DNA of 64,000 nt from Deinococcus sp. YIM 77859 (lineage in GTDB: Bacteria > Deinococcota > Deinococci > Deinococcales > Deinococcaceae): positions 1,999,501 to 2,063,500 of the forward strand of contig NZ_JQNI01000002.1 in the NCBI RefSeq assembly GCF_000745175.1. Reading direction: 5' to 3'. Positions 27,371 to 38,012 of this stretch are shown in pieces. Made by a program: the position numbers and the translations under genes. The notes beneath the pieces were generated by a model that had not been told where the DNA came from, did no database searches, and worked only from the letters and a program-made list of their open reading frames with translations. How positions within the stretch are numbered: the first letter of the stretch is position 1; each line of letters starts with the position of its first letter.

Positions 27371-28921
27371 GTGAAGACTTCTCTCCTGCTTGCCCCGTTG
27401 CTGGCTCTGGCGCTTGCCCCCGTGGCGACCGCGACCACTGCTGTGCCGGCCGTCCCGCCCAGCCCGCTGGACCCGGTGCCCGCGACCCCCGCACCTCCTC
27501 CCATCAGCACCGTGCGGGGCCTGTGGGTGGACGCCTTTGGGCCGGGTCTCAAGACGCGCGAACAGGTGGCGCGGGTGGTGGAGGACGCCGCCGCGCTGGG
27601 CGTGAATACCCTCTTTGTGCAGGCGGTGCGCCGCGGCGACTGCCTGTGCCTGCGCTCGACCCTGCCTCCCATCACCGACCGTGACTTCGAGAAGAACTTC
27701 GACCCCCTCACCATCGTGACCCGACTGGCCCACGCGCGGGGGATGCGGGTGATCGCCTGGGTCAGCGTGACCGGGGCCATGAATGCCCGCGTGCCCAACA
27801 CCGACCCCCGCCACCTCGTTCGGCAGCATGGCCCTTCGGCGGGCGCCGCCTCATGGATGAACCGCCGCCCGGACGGCTCGTGGTTGGAGGGGGCAGACGG
27901 CTGGCTTGACCCGGCGATCCCCGCCGCCGCCGAGCACATGGTGGCGGCGGTGGTCAGCCTGGTGAAGAATTATCCGGTTGACGGCGTGCAGCTCGACCGT
28001 ATCCGCTACCCCGACGGGGGGGCTTGGGGCTACGATCCCAAGACGCTCTCGCGTTACCGCGCCGAGACCGGCACCAAAGGCACACCGGTCCCCACCGATG
28101 CCCGCTGGCAGGCCTGGAAGCGCGAGCAGGTCACCGCGCTCGTGCGCCGCATCAGCCTCGAGGTCAAGGCCGTGCGCCCCAGCGCCTGGGTCACCGCAGC
28201 CACCATCACCTACGGGCCGCCGCCCGCGCCCGGCGATCTGGCGGCCTTCCGCAGGACGCGGACCTACCAAGACGTGCTTCAGGACTGGCCCACCTGGATG
28301 CGCGAGGGCCTCCTCGACCTGAACGTGCTGATGAACTACAAGCGCGACGCGGTGGGGGAGCAGGGGGAGTGGCTAGACGGCTGGAACGCTTTTGCCGCCA
28401 GCGTACGGGGCAGCGCCGAGGTCGCGGGCGGCACCGCCCTCTACCTCAATCCGCCCGCGGTCACCGCCGCGCAGGCTAGCCGAACGGTGGAAGCGGGCCT
28501 GGGCTGGGTGGGCTACTCGTACCGAACACCCACCCTGGACGTGTACAGCACCCGCCAGACCAGCGCGCAGGGCCTCAGCGCCGTTCGCGCCGCGCTCACC
28601 GCTCCTGGCAGCGTCCTCGCCACGCCGGTTCCCTGGAACACCCAGCCTCCCACGGTGCGCGGCCTGCTCGGGCGCGTGGTGGGCAGCGCCACCCCCGGGG
28701 GTCACCTGGTCGAAGCCCTGCGGGATGGCCGGGTAATCGCCCGCACCACCACGGACGGCGGTGGACACTACGGCTTCCTGAACCTGCCGCCTGGCCCCGT
28801 TGAGGTGCGGGTCAGCGGCCAGCGCTGGACCGAGACGATTCCCGAGACCGGGGTGGTGCGTCCCCCCAATCTGCTGATCCGTGACGTGCCGCTTGTTCCG
28901 GCGGCCAGCGCGAAGCCGTAG
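27371..28921 (+). CDS. Secreted glycosyl-hydrolase-like (GHL10/DUF187) protein
   Basis: A 516-aa exported protein with a signal peptide (MKTSLLLAPLLALALAPVATA) and a Pro-rich linker. Residues ~48-390 resemble the family-10-like TIM barrel: RGLWVDAFGPG, NTLFVQAVRRGD, ARGMRVIAWVSV, GWLDPAIPAAAEHM, VDGVQLDRIRYPD and LDLNVLMNYKRD. The C-terminal ~85 residues look like a carboxypeptidase-regulatory-type beta sandwich (GRVIARTTTDGGGHYGFLNLPPG). Related proteins are thought to cleave cell-surface polysaccharide, possibly peptidoglycan; the substrate is unknown. A TACCCT box lies 12 nt before the GTG. Confidence 0.85.
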   Translation: MKTSLLLAPLLALALAPVATATTAVPAVPPSPLDPVPATPAPPPISTVRGLWVDAFGPGLKTREQVARVVEDAAALGVNTLFVQAVRRGDCLCLRSTLPPITDRDFEKNFDPLTIVTRLAHARGMRVIAWVSVTGAMNARVPNTDPRHLVRQHGPSAGAASWMNRRPDGSWLEGADGWLDPAIPAAAEHMVAAVVSLVKNYPVDGVQLDRIRYPDGGAWGYDPKTLSRYRAETGTKGTPVPTDARWQAWKREQVTALVRRISLEVKAVRPSAWVTAATITYGPPPAPGDLAAFRRTRTYQDVLQDWPTWMREGLLDLNVLMNYKRDAVGEQGEWLDGWNAFAASVRGSAEVAGGTALYLNPPAVTAAQASRTVEAGLGWVGYSYRTPTLDVYSTRQTSAQGLSAVRAALTAPGSVLATPVPWNTQPPTVRGLLGRVVGSATPGGHLVEALRDGRVIARTTTDGGGHYGFLNLPPGPVEVRVSGQRWTETIPETGVVRPPNLLIRDVPLVPAASAKP

Positions 28922-28974
28922 GGGAAAGCGTGGGCGAACACCCGAGCGCCCCCCTCAATCGCTACACTCCCCCC

Positions 28975-29466
28975 ATGACTTCCCCCGCCGCCCGTGAAGG
29001 CATTCCCCCCCATGAGTTCCGGCAGACGCTGGGACGTTTTGCCAGTGGCGTCACGGTCATCACGGCGACCGACGGCGAGCAGCGCCGGGGCATGACGGCG
29101 AGTGCGTTTGTCTCTGTGAGCCTCACCCCGCCCCTCATCCTGGTGAGCGTGGATCACCGTGCCCATATGCATGCGCTGCTCTCCGCAGAGACGGTCACGC
29201 AGTTTGGTGTCAGCATCCTCAGCAGCAGCCAGCGGCATCTCAGTGACCATTTCGCCGGGCGGCTCGGCCCCGAAGAAGAGGTGCCCTGGTTGACCCACGA
29301 GGGCCTCCCCCTGATCGGCGGCAGCGTGGCGCAGCTCGTGTGCCGCAAGCAGCAGGCTATTCCCGCCGGGGACCACACCCTCTACCTCGGCCTGGTCGAG
29401 TATGCCCGCTACACCGATGACGACCCCCTGCTGTACTTCCGGGGCCAGTACCACGAGCTGGGCTGA
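28975..29466 (+). CDS. Flavin reductase-like domain protein
   Basis: A 163-aa flavin-reductase-like FMN-binding protein, the type that supplies reduced flavin to two-component monooxygenases. Motifs include RQTLGRFASGVTVITA, GMTASAFVSVSLTPPLILVSVD and FGVSILSSSQRHLSDHFAGR. ATG 28975 is 6 nt after TACACT (28963-28968); the upstream frame from 28930 crosses this promoter. No partner oxygenase adjoins; a small membrane gene follows after 12 bp. Confidence 0.9.
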   Translation: MTSPAAREGIPPHEFRQTLGRFASGVTVITATDGEQRRGMTASAFVSVSLTPPLILVSVDHRAHMHALLSAETVTQFGVSILSSSQRHLSDHFAGRLGPEEEVPWLTHEGLPLIGGSVAQLVCRKQQAIPAGDHTLYLGLVEYARYTDDDPLLYFRGQYHELG

Positions 29467-29478
29467 GGAGGGAAGACC

Positions 29479-29748
29479 GTGCCGCCCTATGCCCTGCAAC
29501 TCGGCATCGCCCTCGCGCTGGCCGGGCTGACCTGGCTTGTGTCCTACCCCTGGGCCATCGGCGGTGGGCGCCATGTGGACGCGCTGGACGCCTTTTTGCT
29601 GGTGTTCGCGCTGGTTAATCTGCGGCTCGCGTGGACGGCGGCGAATGCGGCAAACGGCGGCCGGGCACCGGCGTGGTTCGTCCTGTTGGGGCTGGGCGCG
29701 GCCGCACTCATCGCCACGGGGATGATCGGGGCGCTTACTCCACGCTGA
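29479..29748 (+). CDS. Small three-helix membrane protein
   Basis: An 89-aa protein with three hydrophobic segments (residues ~7-24, ~36-52 and ~66-86) and little else. The GTG start follows a GAGGAGGGA ribosome site 6 nt away, implying cotranscription with the flavin reductase. The 3' end overlaps the convergent ABC exporter gene by 14 bp. No family recognised. Confidence 0.65.
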   Translation: MPPYALQLGIALALAGLTWLVSYPWAIGGGRHVDALDAFLLVFALVNLRLAWTAANAANGGRAPAWFVLLGLGAAALIATGMIGALTPR

Positions 29749-31519
29749 GGGGGACCTCCGGCAGCGTGCCGTCGAGCGCCTGCGCCGCCCGTTCCAGCGC
29801 GGCGTAGGCCCCGTTTCGCGCCCGCAGCACGTCGGGTGCGCCGTCCTCCACGATGCGCCCCCCCTCCAGCACGATCACCCGGTCAGAGGTCCGCGCCAGA
29901 CTCAGGCGGTGGGTCACGATCAGGGCGGTGCGCCCGCGCATGAGTCTCCCCAGGGCGGCCACCACGACCGCCTCGCTCTCGGCATCCACCGCGCTGGTCG
30001 GTTCGTCGAGCAGCAGCACGCTGGGGCGGGCGAGGAGCGTCCGGGCGATGGCGAGGCGCTGGCGCTGGCCGCCGCTGAGACGCACCCCCCGCTCGCCCAC
30101 CACCGTTTCCAGGCCCTGCGGGAGGGCGCGCACGAAGTCGAGCGCGGAGGCGGCTTCCAGCGCGGCTTCGACCTCGGCCGCCGTCGCGTCAGGCCGGGCG
30201 TAGCGCACGTTCTCCAGCACCGTGTCGTGAAAGAGAAAGGTGTCTTGCGGCATGGCGGCGGCGTGCGAGCGCAGGCTCGCCAACGTGAGGTCACGCACGT
30301 CCACGCCGTCGAGCCGCACCCGGCCCGCCTGGGGGTCATGCCCCCGCCAAACGAGCGAGAGCAGCGTGCTTTTGCCCGCCCCCGACGCCCCCAGCACCGC
30401 GACCCGCTGCCCCGCCGGGACGGTGAGGGTCACGTCCCGCAGCACCGGGCGGGCGGGGTCATAGCCGAAGGTGACGCCCTCGAAGCGCACTTCGCCCCGC
30501 ACGGGTTCGGGGAGGGGCCGCGCTCCGGCACGCTCGGTGACCGCTACGGGCGCGTCCAGCACCTCGAAGACCCGCCGCCCGCTCGCCTCGGCGCGTTGCA
30601 GCAGGTCCCCGATATTCACGAGGTCGTCGATCGGGCCGTAGAAGTAGCGGCCGTAGCCCCGGTAGGCCAGCAGTCCCCCCAGGGTGAACTGCCCCGCCAA
30701 AATCAGCCACGCGCCGCCCCCCAGCATCAGGACATTGCCGAAGTTCGCCACGAAGCGGGCCAGCGGAAAGGCGCGGTTGCGCAGGGCGACCGCCCTCACC
30801 TGCTCCGCGTACAGCTCGCCCGCGAGCGCGGCGACCCGCTCCTCCTCGGCCCGCTCCCGCGCGAAGCCCTGCACGACCCGCACCCCCGCCAATCGGTCGG
30901 TGATGAGCGCCGTGAGGTCGCCCAGCCGGGTCCGCGCCGCGCGGTAGGCGGGCCGCACCGTGCGGGCGTAGCGCCGCAGCATCAGCGCGACGGCGAGCAT
31001 GGGCAGCGTGACGAGCACCCCGAGGAGGGGTTGCAGCGCGATGAAGATGGCGACCACGCCCACGAGCCGCAGGGCGTTCGCCAGCACCGCGTCCGTCCCG
31101 CGCACGAGCACGTCCTGAAGGGCGTCCACGTCCCCGGTCACGCGGGCGAGGAGGTCGCCGGTGCGCTGGGCCTCGAAGTAGCTCGCGGACTGGCCCTGGA
31201 GCTTGCGGTACAGCCTCAGGCGCAGGTCCAGCGTGAGCTGCTGCCCGGCCCGCTCCAGCAGCAGCCCGCGCCACGCCGAGAGAAGCTGTTGCAGCCCGAA
31301 CACGCCGACGAGCAGGGCGAGCTGCCCACCGATCAAGGCCCAGTCCCGCGCCACAATCCCCTGGTCCACCACCCGAATCCACACGAGCGGCGGGTAGAGT
31401 TCGGCGGCCACGCTGCCCAACAGGAGCGCGAGGCCCAGCGCCACGGTGCGGCGGTAGGGCGTGAGCAGCCCGTAGAGGCGGCGAGTGACGCCGGGGCCTG
31501 CGGTGGGGTCGGGGGTCAC
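29735..31519 (-). CDS. ABC exporter, fused permease-ATPase (MsbA-like)
   Basis: A 594-aa half-transporter: six transmembrane helices in residues ~20-310, then the ATPase with Walker A GASGAGKST (~385), Q-loop AAMPQDTFLF, signature LSGGQRQRLAIARTLL and Walker B VLLLDEPTSAVD, plus the H-loop VTHRLSL. Such exporters work as dimers and move lipids, drugs or peptides; the substrate is not evident. The GTG start follows TACGCT by 7 nt. It is divergent from the CobW gene across only 53 bp. Confidence 0.93.
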   Translation of the reverse strand: MTPDPTAGPGVTRRLYGLLTPYRRTVALGLALLLGSVAAELYPPLVWIRVVDQGIVARDWALIGGQLALLVGVFGLQQLLSAWRGLLLERAGQQLTLDLRLRLYRKLQGQSASYFEAQRTGDLLARVTGDVDALQDVLVRGTDAVLANALRLVGVVAIFIALQPLLGVLVTLPMLAVALMLRRYARTVRPAYRAARTRLGDLTALITDRLAGVRVVQGFARERAEEERVAALAGELYAEQVRAVALRNRAFPLARFVANFGNVLMLGGGAWLILAGQFTLGGLLAYRGYGRYFYGPIDDLVNIGDLLQRAEASGRRVFEVLDAPVAVTERAGARPLPEPVRGEVRFEGVTFGYDPARPVLRDVTLTVPAGQRVAVLGASGAGKSTLLSLVWRGHDPQAGRVRLDGVDVRDLTLASLRSHAAAMPQDTFLFHDTVLENVRYARPDATAAEVEAALEAASALDFVRALPQGLETVVGERGVRLSGGQRQRLAIARTLLARPSVLLLDEPTSAVDAESEAVVVAALGRLMRGRTALIVTHRLSLARTSDRVIVLEGGRIVEDGAPDVLRARNGAYAALERAAQALDGTLPEVPLSVE

Positions 31520-31526
31520 GGAAGGC

Positions 31527-31566
31527 AGCGTAGCGCGGCAAGCGCACGGCGGGGCTGTCCTATGCT
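31527..31566. promoter_or_regulatory. Divergent leaderless promoters of ABC exporter and CobW genes
   Basis: TACGCT (31527-31532, minus strand) is 7 nt before the exporter GTG. TATGCT (31561-31566, plus strand) is 6 nt before the CobW ATG. The two transcription starts are about 54 bp apart. Confidence 0.6.
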
Positions 31567-31572
31567 GTTTCC

Positions 31573-32697
31573 ATGACCCTCCCCGTGTCCCGTTCCGACG
31601 ACCGCATTCCCGTCCTCGTGATCGGCGGCTTTTTGGGCGCGGGCAAAACCACCCTGGTCAACCACCTGATCAGAACGTGCGGTGAGGCGAAGCCAAACCC
31701 GAGCGGAGCGAGCAGCAACGAGGAGCGGGCGGCGAAGATGGAAGAACAGGCCGTGTCGTGTCCGCCTGTTTTGGAATCGCAGCCGCCTGCCCCCATTCGC
31801 TCGCTGCGCCTCGGTGTCATCGTCAACGAGTTCGGGCAAACGGGGGTGGATGGCAGCCTGGTGGAGCGGCTTCAGGACGACGTGACCGAGCTCACGGCGG
31901 GTTGCCTGTGTTGCACGGGCAGAGACGACCTGCTGCGGGCGCTCGTGACCATCTCGCTGCGCGAACAGAAGCCCGACGCCGTGCTTGTCGAGCTCAGCGG
32001 CGTGGCGGACCCCACCCCGGTCCTGAGCACCCTGCTGGAACGCTCGGTGCGGGCGGCGTTCCGGGTCACCACCCTGGTGGCCGTGGCCGACGCCCGGCAT
32101 GTCCTCCAGACCCTGCGCGACCACCCGGAGGCCGCCCGGCAACTCGCCTACGCCAACGTCATCGTACTGAACAAGACCGACCTCGCCGACCCCGAGCGCC
32201 TCGACCACGCCGCAGATGTGCTGCGCGGGGTCAACCCCCTCGCGCGCATCGTCCGGGTGGAGCGCGCTCAGGTAGACGCCCAGGCCCTGCTGGCCCGCGA
32301 CGACTTTGATCCCCGCGCCCTGGAGGGAGCCGCGCCCGTCTCGCACACGCCGGGCCTGGCCTCCTTCACCCTGCGCGCGGAGACGCCGCTCGACCCCTTC
32401 CGCTGGGGACGCTTTCTGACCGACTTCATCCTCTCGCGCCCCGCCGAGGTGCTGCGGGTCAAGGGGACGCTCTCGCTCGCGGGCTACCCCCACCGAGTGC
32501 TGTTTCAGGCCGTGCGCGACCTCTTGACCGCCGACGCCTGGGACGAGGCAGATGGCCGAACCGAACTCGTTTTCATCGGGCGGGGGCTGGAGCGGGCCGA
32601 GTATGAGGCGGCGTGGGCGGAGTGCGTGGCGGCGGGTCCAACTGGCCTCGAGGAGAAGGAGACGCAGGTATCCTCCCGCTATGACCCTGCACCCTGA
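31573..32697 (+). CDS. CobW/COG0523-family GTPase metallochaperone
   Basis: A 374-aa G3E GTPase with Walker A GGFLGAGKTTLVN, the metal-binding CxCC motif (GCLCC), ELSGVADP, NKTDLAD and a C-terminal CobW_C domain. Members deliver Zn, Co or Fe to client proteins. An unusual ~45-residue low-complexity insertion follows the Walker A helix (about residues 38-80) before the conserved GVIVNEFGQTG. The codons there are less GC3-biased than the neighbours. The start is set by TATGCT 6 nt upstream. The next gene's promoter and start lie inside its 3' end. Confidence 0.9.
   Translation: MTLPVSRSDDRIPVLVIGGFLGAGKTTLVNHLIRTCGEAKPNPSGASSNEERAAKMEEQAVSCPPVLESQPPAPIRSLRLGVIVNEFGQTGVDGSLVERLQDDVTELTAGCLCCTGRDDLLRALVTISLREQKPDAVLVELSGVADPTPVLSTLLERSVRAAFRVTTLVAVADARHVLQTLRDHPEAARQLAYANVIVLNKTDLADPERLDHAADVLRGVNPLARIVRVERAQVDAQALLARDDFDPRALEGAAPVSHTPGLASFTLRAETPLDPFRWGRFLTDFILSRPAEVLRVKGTLSLAGYPHRVLFQAVRDLLTADAWDEADGRTELVFIGRGLERAEYEAAWAECVAAGPTGLEEKETQVSSRYDPAP
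32669..32674 (+). promoter_or_regulatory. -10 box of thioesterase gene inside the CobW CDS
   Basis: TATCCT lies 6 nt before ATG 32681 and within the coding 3' end of the CobW gene, giving the thioesterase an independent leaderless promoter. Confidence 0.55.
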
Positions 32698-33148
32698 CCT
32701 GCAGCTGCCCACGCCGGACGAACGAGAAGCCCTGACCCCCGAGGAGCTGGCCGGGCGCCTCAACGGGCTTTCGGGAACGCTCGGTGAGCGGCTGGGGATC
32801 GAGCTTCTGAGCGCCTCGCGGGAGCGCGTGACCGCCCGCATGCCGGTAGCGGGCAACCGCCAGCCCGCCGGACGCCTGCACGGCGGCGCGAGCCTGGCCC
32901 TGGCGGAGGAGCTCGCCAGCATCGGCAGTTGGCTGAATCTGGACGTGCGGCAGCAGGTGGCGGTTGGGGTGGACGTGAACGGCACCCATGTTCGTGGCGT
33001 GACCGACGGCTTTGTCACGGCCGAGGCGCAGCTGGTCTACCGGGGCCGCACGGTGCTCGTCTGGACGGTGGAGGTGCGTGACGAGCGGGGCCGCACGACG
33101 ACGCTGGCACGCTGCACCTGCAACGTGGTCACGCACGCGGCGGGCTAA
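32681..33148 (+). CDS. PaaI-family hotdog thioesterase
   Basis: A 155-aa acyl-CoA thioesterase of the PaaI/DHNA-CoA type. The core helix and active-site region are GRLHGGASLALAEELASIGS, followed by VGVDVNGTHVRGVTDGFVTAEA and VWTVEVRDERGR strands. It could hydrolyse phenylacetyl-CoA-type or dihydroxynaphthoyl-CoA esters. The ATG overlaps the last 17 nt of the CobW gene in another frame and is fixed by an internal TATCCT box. Confidence 0.88.
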   Translation: MTLHPDLQLPTPDEREALTPEELAGRLNGLSGTLGERLGIELLSASRERVTARMPVAGNRQPAGRLHGGASLALAEELASIGSWLNLDVRQQVAVGVDVNGTHVRGVTDGFVTAEAQLVYRGRTVLVWTVEVRDERGRTTTLARCTCNVVTHAAG

Positions 33149-33193
33149 GGCGCCGCTGGGCGCAGCCGGAGCAATTCCGGGACTCCTTGGCCC

Positions 33194-33457
33194 TCAGCGC
33201 TCGAGAAACGGTTCCGCTGCCGCGAAGCCGTGCAGTGCTCCGGGGGCAAGCCACCAGTCATCGGCACGCTTCTGGGCCTGCCCAGCCTGCACCAGGCGGT
33301 TCAGTTCGGCCTCCACCCGCTGGCCCACACGGCGCAGGGGCATCTCGGCCGCCCCCTCCACGCCCCGCCAGGCGAGAAAGGCGCGGTGAAAGCCAGGAAG
33401 AGCGTCCAGACCCACACGGGTTTCTAGGGCACGCCAGGACACGGGAGGAGTGGTCAT
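33194..33457 (-). CDS. Small hypothetical protein (87 aa)
   Basis: An 87-aa acidic-basic mixed helical protein without signal peptide. It contains the stretch WRGVEGAAEMPLRRVGQRVEAELNRLVQAG and a WWLAPGALHGF turn; possibly a small winged helix, but I cannot assign a family. It is divergent from the next gene, with a weak TAGAAC box 9 nt before the ATG and a GGGGGA ribosome-site-like run. Confidence 0.55.
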   Translation of the reverse strand: MTTPPVSWRALETRVGLDALPGFHRAFLAWRGVEGAAEMPLRRVGQRVEAELNRLVQAGQAQKRADDWWLAPGALHGFAAAEPFLER

Positions 33458-33491
33458 TTGTCCCCCGTTCTATCCTCCCCGCAGGCCCACG

Positions 33492-33497
33492 TACAAT
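33492..33497 (+). promoter_or_regulatory. -10 box of the 84-aa gene
   Basis: TACAAT stands 7 nt before ATG 33505, the best -10 match in this stretch and evidence against the much longer overlapping frame beginning at 33187. Confidence 0.6.
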
Positions 33498-33504
33498 GGC
33501 CCCC

Positions 33505-33759
33505 ATGACGGACGCCCCCTTCTCCAATGGCGCTGCCCCGGACCTGCCCCCGGAACTCGCCCGGCAACTGGAGGCGTTGGGTGGACAACTGGTGTGGCGT
33601 GTGGGCAAGGATGAACTGAATGATGACGTGGTGGTGCGGCTGGGGTACGCCTCCGCGACGCCCCGTTTCGCGCACCTCCCCCGGCTGCGCAGCGTGGCCG
33701 ACGCCGAGTTGCAGGCGGCCCTGGCCGAACACCGTTTGGTGATCGAGTGGGTGGACTGA
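33505..33759 (+). CDS. Small protein, DUF3248-like
   Basis: An 84-aa soluble protein with a compact alpha/beta pattern: LARQLEALGGQLVWRVGKDELNDDVVVRLGYA, RFAHLPRLRSVADAELQAALAEHRLVIEW. It resembles a small Deinococcus-Thermus family (DUF3248, from memory, uncertain). Leaderless start from TACAAT. The next gene starts 8 nt after its stop, so they are probably cotranscribed. Confidence 0.65.
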   Translation: MTDAPFSNGAAPDLPPELARQLEALGGQLVWRVGKDELNDDVVVRLGYASATPRFAHLPRLRSVADAELQAALAEHRLVIEWVD

Positions 33760-33766
33760 TGGGCCC

Positions 33767-34246
33767 GTGCTGATCGAGGCGCAGCAGTCTTTTGTCCTGC
33801 CGCATCCCGGCGGACAGGACGCGGCGCTGGCCTTTGTTCGGGATGCGGGCCGGGCGCTTTCCCAGGTGCGTTTCTTGCGCCGTCTCCGGGGGAATACCCG
33901 GGGCGTGTCCGGCGAGCTGGTCGTCTCCGTCCCGCTGCTGGGGGAGGTGGACCTGCCCTTTCGGAGCCGCCTCAGCGTCACGCCCAACGGGGCGGCCCTC
34001 ACGCCGCAGCCCATCGAGGAGGAACGCGCCTGGGTCGAGGTCGCCGGACAGGCCAAGGTGGACGAGGCGGGAGAGGTGACCTTTGCCTTCCACTTTCGCG
34101 CTCACCTGACCCTGCCGCAGGCCGAGGGCTGGGGCGGGGCGGCCTTTGAGAAGATGGTGCGTGCCGCTGCCGAACGGACCCTGGCGCGCCTAGCGGCAGA
34201 GTTGCCGGCGGGCATCGGGGCGGCCATGGGCGCCGCAGGGCCGTGA
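33767..34246 (+). CDS. Hypothetical protein, DUF3809-like
   Basis: A 159-aa protein with an N-terminal helix-strand region, a beta-rich middle ([25 protein letters not shown]) and a C-terminal helix ([18 protein letters not shown]). The pattern recalls coenzyme-Q-binding/START-like folds and a family seen mainly in Deinococcus (DUF3809, from memory). No catalytic motif. GTG 33767 is the first start after the preceding stop. Confidence 0.65.
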   Translation: MLIEAQQSFVLPHPGGQDAALAFVRDAGRALSQVRFLRRLRGNTRGVSGELVVSVPLLGEVDLPFRSRLSVTPNGAALTPQPIEEERAWVEVAGQAKVDEAGEVTFAFHFRAHLTLPQAEGWGGAAFEKMVRAAAERTLARLAAELPAGIGAAMGAAGP

Positions 34247-34339
34247 GGTCGGGCAGCGTGACGGCGTGTTCGCTCCGGCCAAAGGTCGCCGGGGCCGCGT
34301 TCCTGCCGTTCGTCCTTTCGCCTGGTCATCCCGGTGCGT

Positions 34340-35741
<1,402 letters not shown>

Positions 35742-35790
35742 GTTGGGACCGTTGTGGGTCCCTTGCCGGACATGAAGAGTTGTGCGGAAA

Positions 35791-35829
35791 ACGCTCAGCG
35801 AGCGCGCGGCGCTTCTCTTCACAATGAAG
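35791..35829 (+). promoter_or_regulatory. Promoter shared by the two WGxxGxxG genes (copy 1)
   Basis: ACGCTCAGCG (35791-35800) and CACAATGAAG (35820-35829) are 29 bp apart start to start. The same two blocks at the same spacing occur before the paralogous gene at 40718. CACAAT is a plausible -10. The ATG follows 38 nt later with a CAGGAGA ribosome site. Confidence 0.5.
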
Positions 35830-35867
35830 CCCGGCTTGCCGCCTCTGGGGCGGCACCAGGAGACCTT

Positions 35868-36350
35868 ATGAACAAGACACTGCTTACGCTTGCGCTGGTG
35901 TTGGCTGCCCCCGCTGCCTTGGCTACGGCTCCAGTCGCCGGTTACGTTCAGGTACAGGACAGCAACAACAACGGCCAGCAGGACGACTACGGCGGTACCC
36001 CCGGTGAGGGACAGGAGGGCGTGGCCGAGGAGGTCGGTGAGAATGTCGACCAAGCCGCGCAGGACGTCGGCAACGCCGTCGAGAACACGGCAGAGACTGT
36101 GGGCGACGCTACCCAAGACGCAGTGGACGCGGCAGGCAACGCGGTAGACAACGCCACCGACACGGCCAGCGAGGCTGTGAGCGACGCCGTGGACCCCAAT
36201 GCGGCGGTGGATACCAACAACGACGGCACCGCCGATACCCGGCAGTTCCCCTGGGGCCTGCTGGGCCTGCTGGGGCTCTTCGGGCTGGCCGGGCGCAACC
36301 GCCGCAGCACCGTGGTGCACACCACCACGAACACCGCGGCCCGGCGCTGA
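35868..36350 (+). CDS. Secreted WGxxGxxG-motif protein (paralogue 1)
   Basis: A 160-aa exported protein: signal peptide MNKTLLTLALVLAAPAALATA, then DSNNNGQQDDYGGTPGEG, an acidic Asp/Asn loop resembling Ca-binding dockerin or EF-hand loops, followed by a low-complexity Ala/Asp/Val/Asn-rich helical tract of about 70 residues. The C-terminus has WGLLGLLGLFGLAGRNRR, a hydrophobic sorting-signal-like helix plus basic tail of the WGxxGxxG class. It may be tethered at the cell surface. A close paralogue lies at 40718-41293 with a conserved promoter. Confidence 0.8.
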   Translation: MNKTLLTLALVLAAPAALATAPVAGYVQVQDSNNNGQQDDYGGTPGEGQEGVAEEVGENVDQAAQDVGNAVENTAETVGDATQDAVDAAGNAVDNATDTASEAVSDAVDPNAAVDTNNDGTADTRQFPWGLLGLLGLFGLAGRNRRSTVVHTTTNTAARR

Positions 36351-36367
36351 AGGGACGTTCGCCGTTG

Positions 36368-37443
<1,076 letters not shown>

Positions 37444-37484
37444 GGGGGGCAGCGTAACGTACCCCGACCGTCACCGCAGAGGCG

Positions 37485-37922
37485 CTACATCACCCTGACC
37501 GGCGTACAGGCGACCCCGGCGTCGGCGGGCGTACCCTGGGCGTCGCTGGCCGTGTGGATATTGAAGTAGGTGGCGTTCATCACGTCGGCGTGGGGGGCCA
37601 TGCCGCTGAGCACCAGCATGCCGCTGGCGTCGGTCTGGCCCACGATCTTGCTGCTCATGATCGGCGGCCCGCCGCTTTGGCAGGGGTCAGAGCTGGCCGA
37701 GCCCTGGAGGTGATAGTGCGCGACGTAGTACTGATTGGGTTTAAGCCCCATCACCCGCGCCTCGGTCATCACGGTGTTGCCGGAGACTCGCCCGGTGACC
37801 GTGCCGGCAGGATTGAGGTCGCCGGCCGCGGGTTGCTTGCCCAGGGTGTAGGGGCTGCCGGGCAGCGTCATGGTGCAGGAGGCCAGAGCAAGGGGTAAAA
37901 CCAGCGTGATGACCTTCTTCAT
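37485..37922 (-). CDS. Secreted lipoprotein with CHRD/SOD-like fold
   Basis: A 145-aa putative lipoprotein: signal peptide with lipobox LALASC, then a beta-rich domain. The patterns YYVAHYHLQG, TDASGMLVLSGM and ATYFNIHTASDAQGTP resemble CHRD domains and the related Cu,Zn-superoxide-dismutase fold; Cys in DPCQSGG and GVACTP could form the disulfide. The full set of Cu/Zn ligands of SodC is not present, so enzymatic activity is doubtful. A GGAGGT ribosome site precedes the ATG. It is divergent from mobA. Confidence 0.65.
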   Translation of the reverse strand: MKKVITLVLPLALASCTMTLPGSPYTLGKQPAAGDLNPAGTVTGRVSGNTVMTEARVMGLKPNQYYVAHYHLQGSASSDPCQSGGPPIMSSKIVGQTDASGMLVLSGMAPHADVMNATYFNIHTASDAQGTPADAGVACTPVRVM

Positions 37923-38012
37923 GGGAACCTCCAGGGCTGAGCTTGAGTTGCTCGCAGTGTGAGCGCAGCCGGGGTAGGCGGAGTGTCGGAAAGGGTGCAA
38001 TATGGAGGAACG

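Noticed and set aside
33187..33504. Longer plus-strand protein starting at 33187 in the frame of the 84-aa gene
   Set aside because: It overlaps a minus-strand gene throughout, and a TACAAT box positions the real start at 33505.
37942..37962. HAIR element upstream of the CHRD lipoprotein gene: CTTGAGT half-site
   Set aside because: The second half (AGTGTGA) does not match ACTCAAG.
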